The notes under the pieces: model-generated | The model's database searches: none | Told to the model about the DNA's origin: nothing | Seen by the model: the letters and a program-made list of their open reading frames with translations, nothing else | NCBI GenBank assembly: GCA_945865535.1 | Contig: CAMBDW010000013.1 | Span: forward strand, 1 to 43,659 | Origin: Chryseobacterium gleum | Lineage (GTDB): Bacteria > Bacteroidota > Bacteroidia > Flavobacteriales > BACL11 | Length of the DNA: 43,659 nt | Reading direction: 5' to 3' | Program-made: the position numbers and the translations under genes | Part shown: positions 24,974 to 33,125 of the stretch, one piece after another | How positions within the stretch are numbered: the first letter of the stretch is position 1 | Layout of the letters: every line of letters starts with the position of its first letter

Positions 24974-26230
24974 TTAGTCATTAGGATAGCATAAAAAATA
25001 TTTATTTACGGTTTTGTTTAAGGCCTCAATATTAAATTGATCGGAAGCTGAAGTAATATCAATTACATCTCCATTTTTCATTAAAATATTAATGTTTGAT
25101 TTTTCAATATTATAAGTGCTATTACTTATTTGATAAGAGAAAATAAAGAATTCAGCTTCTGCTTTTGTACAGTTGTATTTTTTGGAAAATGCATTCATTA
25201 GTTTATTTTTTTCTTGCTCTAATATTTGTTCTTTTGCTATTTTTACTTTTAAAATTTTTCTATTTATAAGTCTTTTAGAAAGATTTGACAAAACAAAATC
25301 ATCACTATTTTTCCAATATTTTAAGCAGGCATAAATATCAACATCATCTAATTCTGAGAAACTATTGAGTAGGTTTGCGTCTTTTTCAAAATCTTTTGCT
25401 GTAAAGTTATTTTTTAGAAAAACTTCAAGTGATGGAGTAGTAAAAATAGTGACATTATTTGAGATTAAGAATTTCGCTCTTTGGAGTACTTTAATAAGCA
25501 TATTTTCTGCTGAAACAACTGTTTTGTGAAAATACACTTGCCAATACATCAATCTTCTTGCTATTAAAAATTTTTCAATAGAATAAATGCCTTTTTCTTC
25601 AACCACCAACTCATCATTTACAACATCTAACATGTTGATGATTCTTTCAGTGCCAATATTTCCTTCAGCAACACCTGAGAAAAAACTATCTCTTTTTAAG
25701 TAATCTAGCCTATCCATATCTAGCTGAGAAGAAACAAGTTGATGTAAGAATTTTTTAGGATGTGTGTTGTTGAAAATCTCAATTGCAAGAGCTAATTTAC
25801 CATTAAATTCTTTGTTGAGTTTTTTCATAAAAAATAAGGATAAATTCTCATGAGAAAGACCTGTTACAATAGAATTTTCTAGAGCGTGAGAGAATGGTCC
25901 GTGTCCGATATCATGCAAAAGAATTGCAATTTTTAAGGCTTCAGCTTCTTTTTCTGAAATCAAGTGCCCCTTTTTTCTAATTTGATAAATAGCTTTTGTA
26001 ATCAGGTGCATGCAACCAATAGCATGATGAAAACGACTGTGCTTAGCACCAGGATACACTAGATAAGATAGACCTAACTGTGATATCCTTCTTAGCCTTT
26101 GAAAATAGTGATGATCAATTAAATTAGTAATTATTCCCCCATCAATAGTAATAAATCCATATATTGGGTCGTTAATAATTTTATCTTTTTTAGGCGAAAT
26201 CATAGAGCAAATAACGGATTTTGTTTTCAT
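24974..26230 (-). CDS. HD-domain phosphohydrolase
   Basis: The 418-residue protein has a full HD metal site: HSRFHHAIGCMH (64-75) and LLHDIGHGPFSHALE (105-119) with the His106-Asp107 pair. The opening IINDPIYGFITID and the sequence DRLDYLKRDSFFSG resemble dGTPase/SAMHD1-like nucleotide triphosphohydrolases, though the substrate is unknown. The first ATG at 26230 or the inner ATG at 26203 (MISPKKDK) may be the start; the second fits relatives better. It is divergent from porX with only 26 or 53 bases between them. I recall this HD-porX pairing from other Bacteroidota. Confidence 0.82.
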   Translation of the reverse strand: MKTKSVICSMISPKKDKIINDPIYGFITIDGGIITNLIDHHYFQRLRRISQLGLSYLVYPGAKHSRFHHAIGCMHLITKAIYQIRKKGHLISEKEAEALKIAILLHDIGHGPFSHALENSIVTGLSHENLSLFFMKKLNKEFNGKLALAIEIFNNTHPKKFLHQLVSSQLDMDRLDYLKRDSFFSGVAEGNIGTERIINMLDVVNDELVVEEKGIYSIEKFLIARRLMYWQVYFHKTVVSAENMLIKVLQRAKFLISNNVTIFTTPSLEVFLKNNFTAKDFEKDANLLNSFSELDDVDIYACLKYWKNSDDFVLSNLSKRLINRKILKVKIAKEQILEQEKNKLMNAFSKKYNCTKAEAEFFIFSYQISNSTYNIEKSNINILMKNGDVIDITSASDQFNIEALNKTVNKYFLCYPND

Positions 26231-26256
26231 TTTTGTATAACTTAAAGCAATAAAAT

Positions 26257-27801
26257 ATGATTAAGATACTTTGGGCAGATGATGAGATAGATTTATTAAA
26301 ACCTCATATTATTTATTTAGAAGCAAAAGGCTATCATTTAACTGCTGCAAAAAGTGGAGATCAGGCGCTGGATATTCTTAAAGAAAATAAGTTTGATTTA
26401 ATCTTCTTGGATGAAAATATGCCAGGCCTTTCTGGATTAGAAACTCTATCAATAATTAAAGAGAAATACGCTAATGTTCCTGTTATAATGATAACTAAAA
26501 GTGAAGAAGAAAGTATTATGGAAGATGCAATTGCCTCAAAAATTGCTGATTATTTAATAAAACCGGTTAATCCAAATCAGATTTTATTAGCAATAAAAAA
26601 GAATATTGATTCAAACAGATTGGTTGAAGAAAAAACAACTAGTAATTACCAACAAGAGTTTCGAAATATTAGTATGAAACTGTCATCAAATCTTAACAAG
26701 GAAGAGTGGTATGATATTTTCAAGAAATTAACATATTGGGAATTAGAGCTTGAAAAATCAGGAGATAATAGCGTTGAGCAAATACTGAAAATGCAAAAAG
26801 CAGAAGCAAATGCTCAATTCTTTAAGTTTATAAAAAATAATTATAAAGATTGGATGAATGGCGAAAATGCACCATTGATGTCTCATAATATTCTTAGAAA
26901 AAAGGTAGCACCACTTATGACTGATGACAAACCCACTTATATGATCGTAATCGACAATTTAAGATACGATCAATGGAAGATAATTGAGCCATCCGTTTTA
27001 GAAGATTTTGCTATAGAAAATGAGGAAATCTACACTAGTATTTTACCTACAGCAACACAATATGCTCGTAATGCAATTTTTGCGGGCTTACTGCCATCTG
27101 AAATACAGAAAAGACATCCGAATATGTGGAAAGATGATGAAGATGAGGGCGGTAAAAATATGTATGAAGAAGAATTTCTATTAGCTAATTTACAAATGCT
27201 GGGAAAAGGAAGTTCCAAGGTTAGTTATACAAAAATAACAAATCTTGATGCTGGTCGAAAAGCAGTGGCTACAGTACCCAATATGAAAACCAATGGATTA
27301 AATGTGATCGTTTATAATTTTGTTGACATGCTCTCACACGCAAGAACCGATATGAAAGTTATTAAAGAATTAGCTGATGATGATTCTGCTTACCGATCGT
27401 TAACTGCTTCCTGGTTTTCTCATTCTCCTTTAAAAGATATAATGAAACAAATTGCAAAACAAGGGGCCAATGTTGTTATCACAACAGATCACGGCACTAT
27501 AAATGTAAATAGACCCTCTCGTGTAATTGGAGATAGAGATATAACTTCTAACTTAAGATATAAGCAAGGAAGAAATCTCAATTATCAGAAAAATGATGTT
27601 TTTGAAATGGATAAACCCTTAGAGTATTATCTGCCGATTCAGAATGTAAGTAGTAAATATATTTTTGCTAAAGAGGACATGTATTTTGTGTATCAGAATA
27701 ATTACAATCAATTTGTAAATTTATATAAGAATACCTATCAACATGGAGGAATATCTATGGAAGAAATGTTAATTCCAATTATTACATTAAGATCAAAATA
27801 A
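26257..27801 (+). CDS. porX: PorX, response regulator with PglZ/alkaline-phosphatase-like domain
   Basis: PorX is the T9SS response regulator. The 514 residues start with a CheY-like receiver domain (1-120): Asp8 and Asp9 in WADDE, phospho-acceptor Asp52 in FLDENMPGL, and MITKSEEES with the conserved Lys. A helical linker follows, then a C-terminal phosphatase-like PglZ domain (about 220-510) with the metal-site motifs VIDNLRYDQW, LPTATQYARNAIF and TTDHGTINV. The known PorX in P. gingivalis is a zinc phosphodiesterase that hydrolyses cyclic oligonucleotides. PorY, its partner kinase, is not in the window. It overlaps tsaE by one base. Confidence 0.94.
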   Translation: MIKILWADDEIDLLKPHIIYLEAKGYHLTAAKSGDQALDILKENKFDLIFLDENMPGLSGLETLSIIKEKYANVPVIMITKSEEESIMEDAIASKIADYLIKPVNPNQILLAIKKNIDSNRLVEEKTTSNYQQEFRNISMKLSSNLNKEEWYDIFKKLTYWELELEKSGDNSVEQILKMQKAEANAQFFKFIKNNYKDWMNGENAPLMSHNILRKKVAPLMTDDKPTYMIVIDNLRYDQWKIIEPSVLEDFAIENEEIYTSILPTATQYARNAIFAGLLPSEIQKRHPNMWKDDEDEGGKNMYEEEFLLANLQMLGKGSSKVSYTKITNLDAGRKAVATVPNMKTNGLNVIVYNFVDMLSHARTDMKVIKELADDDSAYRSLTASWFSHSPLKDIMKQIAKQGANVVITTDHGTINVNRPSRVIGDRDITSNLRYKQGRNLNYQKNDVFEMDKPLEYYLPIQNVSSKYIFAKEDMYFVYQNNYNQFVNLYKNTYQHGGISMEEMLIPIITLRSK

Positions 27802-28220
27802 TGGCTTTTACACTTATTTCAGAGAATCTGGAGCAACTGCCTGAGATTGCAAAAGAGATTTTGAAATACTCTTCACCACATAAGAAATTTCTGTTTTATG
27901 CTGAAATGGGTGTAGGTAAGACTACATTAATAAAAGAACTATCTTTGCAGTTAGGCGTTGCTGATGTTGTAAGTAGCCCAACATTTTCAATTGTAAATGA
28001 ATACAGTAGTTCCAATAATGGAAAAATATATCATTTTGATTTTTACAGATTGGAAGATGAAAAAGAAGCATTTGACATGGGATATGAAGAATATTTTTTT
28101 GGAAATGATTATTGTTTTATTGAATGGCCAGAAAAGATTCCTAATTTAATTGAAAAGGATATGATTGCAATAAAAATGCAATTAGATGGGACAAATAGAG
28201 TAATTGAAATAATTATTTAA
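27801..28220 (+). CDS. tsaE: tRNA threonylcarbamoyladenosine biosynthesis ATPase TsaE
   Basis: TsaE is the ATPase that drives the TsaB-TsaD complex making t6A37 in tRNAs reading ANN codons. The 139-residue protein has Walker A EMGVGKTTLIK (35-45), SSPTFSIVNEY near 58-68, the Walker B-like YHFDFYRLED and the conserved FIEWPEKIPN near the C-terminus. It is of usual length. It shares one base with porX and is followed by ald after 2 bases, so the three are one operon on the plus strand. Confidence 0.92.
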   Translation: MAFTLISENLEQLPEIAKEILKYSSPHKKFLFYAEMGVGKTTLIKELSLQLGVADVVSSPTFSIVNEYSSSNNGKIYHFDFYRLEDEKEAFDMGYEEYFFGNDYCFIEWPEKIPNLIEKDMIAIKMQLDGTNRVIEIII

Positions 28221-28222
28221 TT

Positions 28223-29428
28223 ATGGCAAAAGAAAAAATATTTAGCTCTTTTGGTTTGATGCCAAAAGAGGAAATGCTTGAAGTAAAACCAAACTTTAAG
28301 CAATTACAAATTGGAATTCCAAAAGAGTCTTCTTTTCAAGAAAACAGAGTAAGTTTAACTCCAGACTCAGTAGGGCTATTAGTTGCAAATGGACATAGTA
28401 TAATTATAGAGAAAGGAGCTGGCGATGCTTCCAATTTTACCGATCAACAATATATTCAAAATGGTGCTGAAATAGCTTATTCAAAACAAGAGGTATTTAA
28501 AGCAAACTTGATCTTAAAAATTGAGCCTCCTACAAAGTCAGAACTAGACTTAATACAAAGTGGGCAGGTATTAATTTCTGCTGTGCAGATGAGCACCCAA
28601 TCTTCAGATTATTTCACCACACTAAATAAAAAGAAAATAGCTGCTTTTGGATTTGAATTTATAAAAGATGAGCAAGGTAAATTGCCCATTGTAAGAAGTA
28701 TGAGTGAAATCGCAGGAAATACCTCCTTATTAATTGCAGGTGAATATTTGTCTAATGTTAATAATGGAAAAGGATTGATGCTTGGGGGTATTTCAGGATT
28801 AATGCCAACTAATGTTGTAGTAATTGGTGCTGGAACAGTAGGTGAGTATGCATGTCGTACGGCATTAGGTTTAGGTGCCTCAGTTGTTGTTTTTGATAAT
28901 TCAGTTTCTAAATTAAGGAGGTTGCAAAATCATATTAATCAAAGGATTAGTACATCATCAATACAGCCCCAAGCATTAATGAAGGCACTAAAAAGAGCAG
29001 ATGTAGTTATTTCGGCATTACGAGTAGGGGACGGGAAAGTTCCTTGCATTGTAAGTGAGGATATGGTGATGGATATGAAAAAAGGTGCAGTAGTTATTGA
29101 TGTTAGTATAGATCAGAGGGGAAGTTTTGAGACTTCTGAGATAACAACTCATAAGAAACCAACTTTTATTAAACATGATGTGGTCCATTATTGCGTGCCG
29201 AATATCGCCTCAAGAGTGTCGCGAACAGCATCAATGGCCATAAGTAATATCTTAACTCCAATTTTATTAATTATTGCTGAGGAGGGTGGGGTAGAGCATA
29301 CAATTAGAAAGCATGAATGCTTAAGAAATGGAGTTTATGCTTTTAATGGTAGCTTAACTAATGAAGTGTTAAGTAGAAATTTTAAATTACCATTTAAAGA
29401 CTTAAATTTAATCATGTCTACAAGATAA
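28223..29428 (+). CDS. ald: Alanine dehydrogenase
   Basis: NAD-dependent interconversion of alanine and pyruvate plus ammonia. The 401 residues have the AlaDH/PNT signature GIPKESSFQENRVSLTP (31-47), the central KIEPPTKSEL, GGISGLMPTNVVVIG and the NAD loop GAGTVG (202-207), then the hinge and C-terminal RTASMAISNIL. There is an N-terminal extension of about 25 residues before the fold, which I recall in Bacteroidota forms. A proton-translocating transhydrogenase alpha subunit is a less likely alternative because no beta subunit is nearby. It is part of the porX-tsaE operon. Confidence 0.88.
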   Translation: MAKEKIFSSFGLMPKEEMLEVKPNFKQLQIGIPKESSFQENRVSLTPDSVGLLVANGHSIIIEKGAGDASNFTDQQYIQNGAEIAYSKQEVFKANLILKIEPPTKSELDLIQSGQVLISAVQMSTQSSDYFTTLNKKKIAAFGFEFIKDEQGKLPIVRSMSEIAGNTSLLIAGEYLSNVNNGKGLMLGGISGLMPTNVVVIGAGTVGEYACRTALGLGASVVVFDNSVSKLRRLQNHINQRISTSSIQPQALMKALKRADVVISALRVGDGKVPCIVSEDMVMDMKKGAVVIDVSIDQRGSFETSEITTHKKPTFIKHDVVHYCVPNIASRVSRTASMAISNILTPILLIIAEEGGVEHTIRKHECLRNGVYAFNGSLTNEVLSRNFKLPFKDLNLIMSTR

Positions 29429-29432
29429 ATTT

Positions 29433-29849
29433 ATGTTCAGGAGACTTTTATTCTTTGGATTTGGCGCTTTAATTAGTATTTTCTTTCTCTCGTTAGGACC
29501 TGAAAACAGGTTAAAAGACACTTTTTATGCTTATATTGATTACTTTGATATGGATAAAAGAGTAATTTCTCATTTAAAAAATGATAGAACTACTTTTACT
29601 ACTAAGGCAGAATGCCAACTGGGGCACTATAATATTACAAAAGAAGAGTTGCTCTCAGTATTAGATAAAGGTGAAGTTAATTTTGATTTGTCGGATGAAG
29701 ATGGAGAACCGTGTCAATATTATGTGATAGAAAATACAATAAAGGGAAATAATTTATCAGTAGAATTTGAGCTGTGTTACTATAATAATAAAAGTGTAAA
29801 GGTGATGGCGTTTACATCTAATAATGAGAAAGAATTTTGTAATCCTTAA
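29433..29849 (+). CDS. DUF4258 domain-containing membrane-anchored protein
   Basis: The 138-residue protein has one hydrophobic N-terminal helix (about 3-20), then a soluble domain with a Cys at 62 (KAECQLGHYNI) and three further Cys (EPCQYYVI, FELCYYNN, EFCNP). The ITKEELLSVLDKGEV and LSVEFELCYYNNKSVKVMAF pattern corresponds to DUF4258, a small alpha/beta domain of unknown function also found in toxin-like proteins. Without catalytic evidence I do not call it a toxin. It follows ald by 4 bases, so it is probably co-transcribed. Its stop overlaps the convergent putA-like gene by 4 bases. Confidence 0.75.
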   Translation: MFRRLLFFGFGALISIFFLSLGPENRLKDTFYAYIDYFDMDKRVISHLKNDRTTFTTKAECQLGHYNITKEELLSVLDKGEVNFDLSDEDGEPCQYYVIENTIKGNNLSVEFELCYYNNKSVKVMAFTSNNEKEFCNP

Positions 29850-31006
29850 GTATTTTTTCTCCTTTTCTTTTCTGCAATAATATTACTGAGTTCGCGCCCC
29901 ATTTGACCTGCAATTGAGGTATTTTCTTCAGCGCGCCTAATTAAGTATGGCAATACATCTTTTACCGGGCCATAAGGAACATATTTAGCTACATTAAATC
30001 CTTTTTTTGCTGCATTGTAAGAAATATGATCGCTCATTCCTAATAGTTGCGAAAAATAAACTCTTTTGTCATCTTTTGAGATGTTGTGATTTTCTAATAG
30101 ATTAATTAATAAAGCGGAACTGTCTTCATTATGCGTTCCAGCACAAACAGAAATAATATCAATATTTTCAATGCATAGGGTAAGCGCTTTATTATAATCA
30201 TTATCAGTATTTTCTTTGATTGTATGCACTGGACAAGGATAGTCCATTTCCTTTGCTCTTTTAATTTCTTGTTCATGATATGCTCCTCTAACCAATTTAA
30301 TACCAATAAAAAAGTTGTTTTTTCTTGCATTAGATAGCAATACCTCCAAATGCGCTACTCTATCCTTTCTATAAAGTTGCAAAGTATTAAATATCCAAGC
30401 CTGTTTTGTGTTGAATTTTTGCATCATTTTTAGAGCAATACTATCAATAGCATTTTGTATCCAGCTTTCTTCCGCATCTATAAATACAGGGATTTTATTT
30501 TCGCTTGATACTGTGCAAATATTTTCTATTCTTGTTTCAAAAGCAGTTTTTTCTATTTCTTCTTCTGGTGATAATTTTGTACCAGCACTGATTTTTTCAA
30601 GTAAGCTAAAACGAGCTAAACCAGTAGGTTTAAAAACGGAAAAAGGAATGCTATTTGTTGTTTTTGCTTTGTGTAAAGATGCTATTGTCTCATTCATAGC
30701 CCTATTAAAATCAGTTTTGGATTCTTTGCCTTCAGATGAAAAATCAAGAATTGTTCCTATATGTGATTGCCATAATTTATCAATAACTGTTTGGCTATTT
30801 TCAATTGTTGTTCCTCCACAAAAATGCTTATAAACTGTAGCTTTTATAAGACTACTTATGGGAAGTTGTAACCACATAGCAGTTTTTACAAAAGCAGTAA
30901 GTGTTTTCGAAAATAATGGATTGCTAATGGTTTTAAATAGGATGTAGGCTCTGTTTAAATCTCGATCAGATTTATCTTCAAAAGCAACTTTGAGATTATT
31001 AAACAT
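29846..31006 (-). CDS. Proline dehydrogenase (FAD-dependent)
   Basis: Oxidises proline to pyrroline-5-carboxylate and passes electrons to the quinone pool. The 386-residue protein is the PRODH TIM barrel alone, without the aldehyde dehydrogenase domain of bifunctional PutA. Motifs: IFNTLQLYRKDR, KLVRGAYHEQEIKRAKE, CAGTHNEDS, QLLGMSDHIS and KYVPYGPVKDVLPYLIRRAEEN, including the double-Arg substrate site. The C-terminus is basic. A -7 box lies 22 bases before the ATG. The partner pyrroline-5-carboxylate dehydrogenase is not in the window. Confidence 0.93.
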   Translation of the reverse strand: MFNNLKVAFEDKSDRDLNRAYILFKTISNPLFSKTLTAFVKTAMWLQLPISSLIKATVYKHFCGGTTIENSQTVIDKLWQSHIGTILDFSSEGKESKTDFNRAMNETIASLHKAKTTNSIPFSVFKPTGLARFSLLEKISAGTKLSPEEEIEKTAFETRIENICTVSSENKIPVFIDAEESWIQNAIDSIALKMMQKFNTKQAWIFNTLQLYRKDRVAHLEVLLSNARKNNFFIGIKLVRGAYHEQEIKRAKEMDYPCPVHTIKENTDNDYNKALTLCIENIDIISVCAGTHNEDSSALLINLLENHNISKDDKRVYFSQLLGMSDHISYNAAKKGFNVAKYVPYGPVKDVLPYLIRRAEENTSIAGQMGRELSNIIAEKKRRKNT

Positions 31007-31028
31007 TTTTCGGGTTTTCGTTTTTTTA

Positions 31029-31036
31029 CAAAAATA
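31029..31036 (-). promoter_or_regulatory. -7 box for proline dehydrogenase
   Basis: Minus strand TATTTTTG fits TAnnTTTG and is 22 bases upstream of the ATG at 31006. No -33 TTG was confirmed. Confidence 0.35.
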
Positions 31037-31075
31037 ATGTTTTAATAAATATTTTTATCCTTTATAGTGTAATTG

Positions 31076-31714
31076 TTATTTGATTTTTCTACTTACCATT
31101 AATCCATCACGAATAGGCAATAATACGGTTTCAACTCTAGTATCAGCTAATACTTTTTTATTGTATAAATCCAATGCTGTAGTTTCTTTATCTTTTTTCT
31201 CTTTAGTTACTTTTCCACTCCAGAGTACATTGTCCGCAATAATGTAGCCGTATAAATCCATTTTATCTATGATTAAATCAAAATAAGCGCAGTAGTTTTC
31301 TTTATCAGCATCAATAAAAGCAAGTTGAAAATTACACTCTAATTTTGGAATTATATCTAAAGCATTACCAAGATGTTGTTTTATATTTTTAGAATATTTA
31401 GAACGGTTAAAATACCTCTTTGCTATTGATGTATATTCTTCATTAATATCTAGAGTGTGTAGTATTCCTTCATTTTTTAATCCCTCAGCCATACAAAGTG
31501 CACTGTATCCTGTATAAGTTCCAACTTCAATGATATTTTTAGGATTTATCATTTTGCTAAACATTGACAAAACACGCCCTTGTAAATGCCCAGAGAGCAT
31601 TCTAGGAGTCATTACATTAGCCCAAGTTTCTCTGTTTAATTCGGCTAATAATTCAGCTTCTGCTTCAGTATGATTTAGCGAATAACTGTCTATTTCGTCA
31701 GCTATAAATTCCAT
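31076..31714 (-). CDS. SAM-dependent O-methyltransferase (caffeoyl-CoA O-methyltransferase type)
   Basis: The 212-residue protein belongs to the class I O-methyltransferase family (catechol/caffeoyl-CoA type). Motif I is IIEVGTYTGYSALCMAEGL, followed by LHTLDINEEY, LAFIDADKENYCAYFDLI (metal-site DADK) and IIADNVLWSGKV. The substrate is unknown. The frame can be extended to 31738, but that would place the start in the terminator palindrome, so MEFIADEIDSY at 31714 is chosen. It shows no operon link with proline dehydrogenase (69-base gap). Confidence 0.85.
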   Translation of the reverse strand: MEFIADEIDSYSLNHTEAEAELLAELNRETWANVMTPRMLSGHLQGRVLSMFSKMINPKNIIEVGTYTGYSALCMAEGLKNEGILHTLDINEEYTSIAKRYFNRSKYSKNIKQHLGNALDIIPKLECNFQLAFIDADKENYCAYFDLIIDKMDLYGYIIADNVLWSGKVTKEKKDKETTALDLYNKKVLADTRVETVLLPIRDGLMVSRKIK

Positions 31715-31728
31715 AAATTTTGGTATAA

Positions 31729-31754
31729 AAAAAGCCACACTAGTGTGGCTTTTT
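31729..31754 (-). terminator. Perfect palindromic terminator AAAAAGCCACAC...GTGTGGCTTTTT
   Basis: The stem AAAAAGCCACAC / GTGTGGCTTTTT is closed by TA and flanked by A/T runs, so it can act in both directions. It lies 17 bases after the stop of the Cys-rich gene at 31772 and just before the O-methyltransferase start. Confidence 0.75.
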
Positions 31755-31771
31755 AAAATAAAAAATATAAA

Positions 31772-32143
31772 TTATTTATTTTTAGGTGTTTCTTCAACAG
31801 GTGCTACTTCAGCAGTTGTTTTTGAGCCTGCACATTCCTTTTTTGCAGTTGACTTACAACATGAAGAAGACTTACTTGCTCCATAATCATTAGCTTTATT
31901 AAAGTTAAAAGATCCTTGGTTGCTTTTCGAACAAGAAGAATCTGTTTTTTTGCCTTGGCAACAAGTTCCATTTTCTTTATTCTTACAAGTTTCTTTACAT
32001 AGTTCACCTGTTTTGGCACAGGTTTTAATTGCTTTAACTTCTTCAACAGTAGTTACGGTTTGAGTAGTAGCATCAGTTTGAGCGCTTACATTAGCAATAC
32101 CTATATAGAATAAAGCTAATATTAGAATCGATAGTTTTTTCAT
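31772..32143 (-). CDS. Secreted Cys-rich NFNK-motif protein (paralog 1)
   Basis: I do not recognise a described family. The 123 residues begin with a signal peptide (ending VSAQ, about residue 22). The mature part is rich in Lys, Thr and Ser, with nine Cys: TCAKTGELCKETCKNKENG, TCCQGKKTDSSC, SSCCKS and KECAG. Between them is SFNFNKANDYGASKSSS, the motif it shares with the two genes upstream on the same strand. The clustered Cys suggest metal binding or disulfides in an exposed region, but this is inference. Its first 105 bases are nearly the same as those of paralog 2. It has its own -7 box and a terminator. Confidence 0.65.
   Translation of the reverse strand: MKKLSILILALFYIGIANVSAQTDATTQTVTTVEEVKAIKTCAKTGELCKETCKNKENGTCCQGKKTDSSCSKSNQGSFNFNKANDYGASKSSSCCKSTAKKECAGSKTTAEVAPVEETPKNK
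32037..32143 (-). repeat. 5' duplicated segment, copy in paralog 1
   Basis: This segment matches 32426-32529 (start of paralog 2) along the signal peptide and TVEEV region, with few substitutions and a 3-base indel. It is the shared N-terminal module of two of the paralogs. Confidence 0.8.
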
Positions 32144-32183
32144 TTTTATATTTTTTTGTTATTTTTTATTTTAAATTCGTTCA

Positions 32184-32191
32184 CAAAGATA
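32184..32191 (-). promoter_or_regulatory. -7 box for paralog 1 (31772 gene)
   Basis: Minus strand TATCTTTG, a perfect TAnnTTTG, 40 bases before the ATG at 32143. It lies between the two paralogs, so each may be transcribed alone. Confidence 0.4.
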
Positions 32192-32208
32192 TAAAAATAA
32201 AATTTAAA

Positions 32209-32529
32209 TTACTCGTCAGATGGTTTTTTTTCAGAATCTGTATCTTCTTCAGGTGCAGTTACCTTTTCAGTAACTAGTAATACAGCTTCCTCTTTTTTAC
32301 TACCTCCCCCATAATTATTGGCTCTGGTATAATTATTAGTTTTATTAAAGTTAATAGATTTTTTTTTGTTTGAAGCATCTTCTGGTTCTTGTGTGCTTTC
32401 TGTTTCTACAATACTGTCAGTTTGTACTTCTTCAACAGCAGTTACGTTTTTAGTAGTAGCAGTTTGAGCGTTTACATTAGCAATACCTATATATAGTAAA
32501 GCTAACATTAGAATTGATAGTTTTTTCAT
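32209..32529 (-). CDS. Secreted NFNK-motif protein (paralog 2, mosaic)
   Basis: The 106-residue protein has a signal peptide (ending VNAQ), followed by an acidic Glu/Thr-rich stretch and the block SINFNKTNNYTRANNYGGG near 58-76, then KKEEAVLLVTEKVTAPEED. The N-terminus is nearly the same as paralog 1 and the C-terminus nearly the same as paralog 3, at DNA level too, so the gene is a mosaic. It has no Cys in the mature region, unlike paralog 1. No known domain is recognised; the surface-exposed acidic tail is compatible with a structural or adhesive role, unproven. Confidence 0.62.
   Translation of the reverse strand: MKKLSILMLALLYIGIANVNAQTATTKNVTAVEEVQTDSIVETESTQEPEDASNKKKSINFNKTNNYTRANNYGGGSKKEEAVLLVTEKVTAPEEDTDSEKKPSDE
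32241..32362 (-). repeat. 3' duplicated segment, copy in paralog 2
   Basis: Direct repeat with 32607-32728 at a constant offset of 366 bases. By eye the two differ at roughly one base in eight. It encodes the NFNKTNNY/NNYGGG/EEAVLLVTE module. Confidence 0.8.
32426..32529 (-). repeat. 5' duplicated segment, copy in paralog 2
   Basis: Counterpart of 32037-32143. It encodes the signal peptide and the TVEEV-like segment. Confidence 0.8.
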
Positions 32530-32549
32530 TTTTTTGTTTAATTAGTTAA

Positions 32550-32557
32550 TAAAGATA
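32550..32557 (-). promoter_or_regulatory. -7-like box for paralog 2
   Basis: Minus strand TATCTTTA matches 7 of 8 positions of TAnnTTTG and sits 20 bases before the ATG at 32529. Confidence 0.3.
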
Positions 32558-32574
32558 TAAAAGTAAAAATTAAA

Positions 32575-33102
32575 TTATTCTTCAGTTGGTTCATCTTCAG
32601 AAGGCGTATCTTCTTCAGGTGCAGTTACCTCTTCAGTAACTAGTAATACAGCTTCCTCTTTTTTACTTCCTCCACCATAATTATTGGATTTGGTATAGTT
32701 ATTAGTTTTGTTGAAGTTAATGGATCCTTTTTTGTTGTTATTTGAATTGTTTTTTATTTCTTCCACAAATTCTTCTGATAAAGTGATGTCTAAGGCAGCA
32801 ATAATTTCATCATTTGTAGCTACACTAATTGTATCAGTGGAGATAATTTCAACATCAGTTAGAGCTATAATTGCTTCATTAGCGGTGTCAGCTTGAGCGT
32901 TAGTGGTGGTGTCAGTTTGCGTGCTTACTGCAGTATCCTGTGCATATGAACTTTCTTTTTCTGCTTTTGAGCTACAAGATGAAGAAGATTGACTTACTCC
33001 ATAATTATTAGCTTTGTTAAAGTTTATAGATTCTTTTCTAGAACAAGAAGAAGCTAATCCTACAAATAATACGGCTAAGAATAAAATAGATTGGTTTTTC
33101 AT
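32575..33102 (-). CDS. Putative lipoprotein with two NFNK motifs (paralog 3)
   Basis: The 175-residue protein starts with a hydrophobic signal and a possible lipobox around Cys20 (GLASSCSRKE). It has two modules: SINFNKANNYGVSQSSSSC (24-42), similar to the Cys-rich region of paralog 1, and SINFNKTNNYTKSNNYGGG near 127-145, followed by KKEEAVLLVTEEVTAPEED and an acidic end. Between them lies a Thr/Asp-rich stretch of about 80 residues. I recognise no family. It is the longest of three tandem paralogs and lies 85 bases downstream of psd, with its own -7 box. Confidence 0.62.
   Translation of the reverse strand: MKNQSILFLAVLFVGLASSCSRKESINFNKANNYGVSQSSSSCSSKAEKESSYAQDTAVSTQTDTTTNAQADTANEAIIALTDVEIISTDTISVATNDEIIAALDITLSEEFVEEIKNNSNNNKKGSINFNKTNNYTKSNNYGGGSKKEEAVLLVTEEVTAPEEDTPSEDEPTEE
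32607..32728 (-). repeat. 3' duplicated segment, copy in paralog 3
   Basis: Counterpart of 32241-32362, encoding the C-terminal NFNKTNNY/NNYGGG module. Confidence 0.8.
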
Positions 33103-33125
33103 TTTTTTTGGTTTTGGTTAATGAA

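Noticed and set aside
29433-29849. DUF4258 protein as the toxin of a toxin-antitoxin pair
   Set aside because: No small antitoxin partner is adjacent; it follows ald directly in an operon and has a membrane anchor.
31714-31738. Longer O-methyltransferase start at 31738
   Set aside because: It would place the first codons within the palindromic terminator, and the family similarity begins at MEFIADEI (31714).
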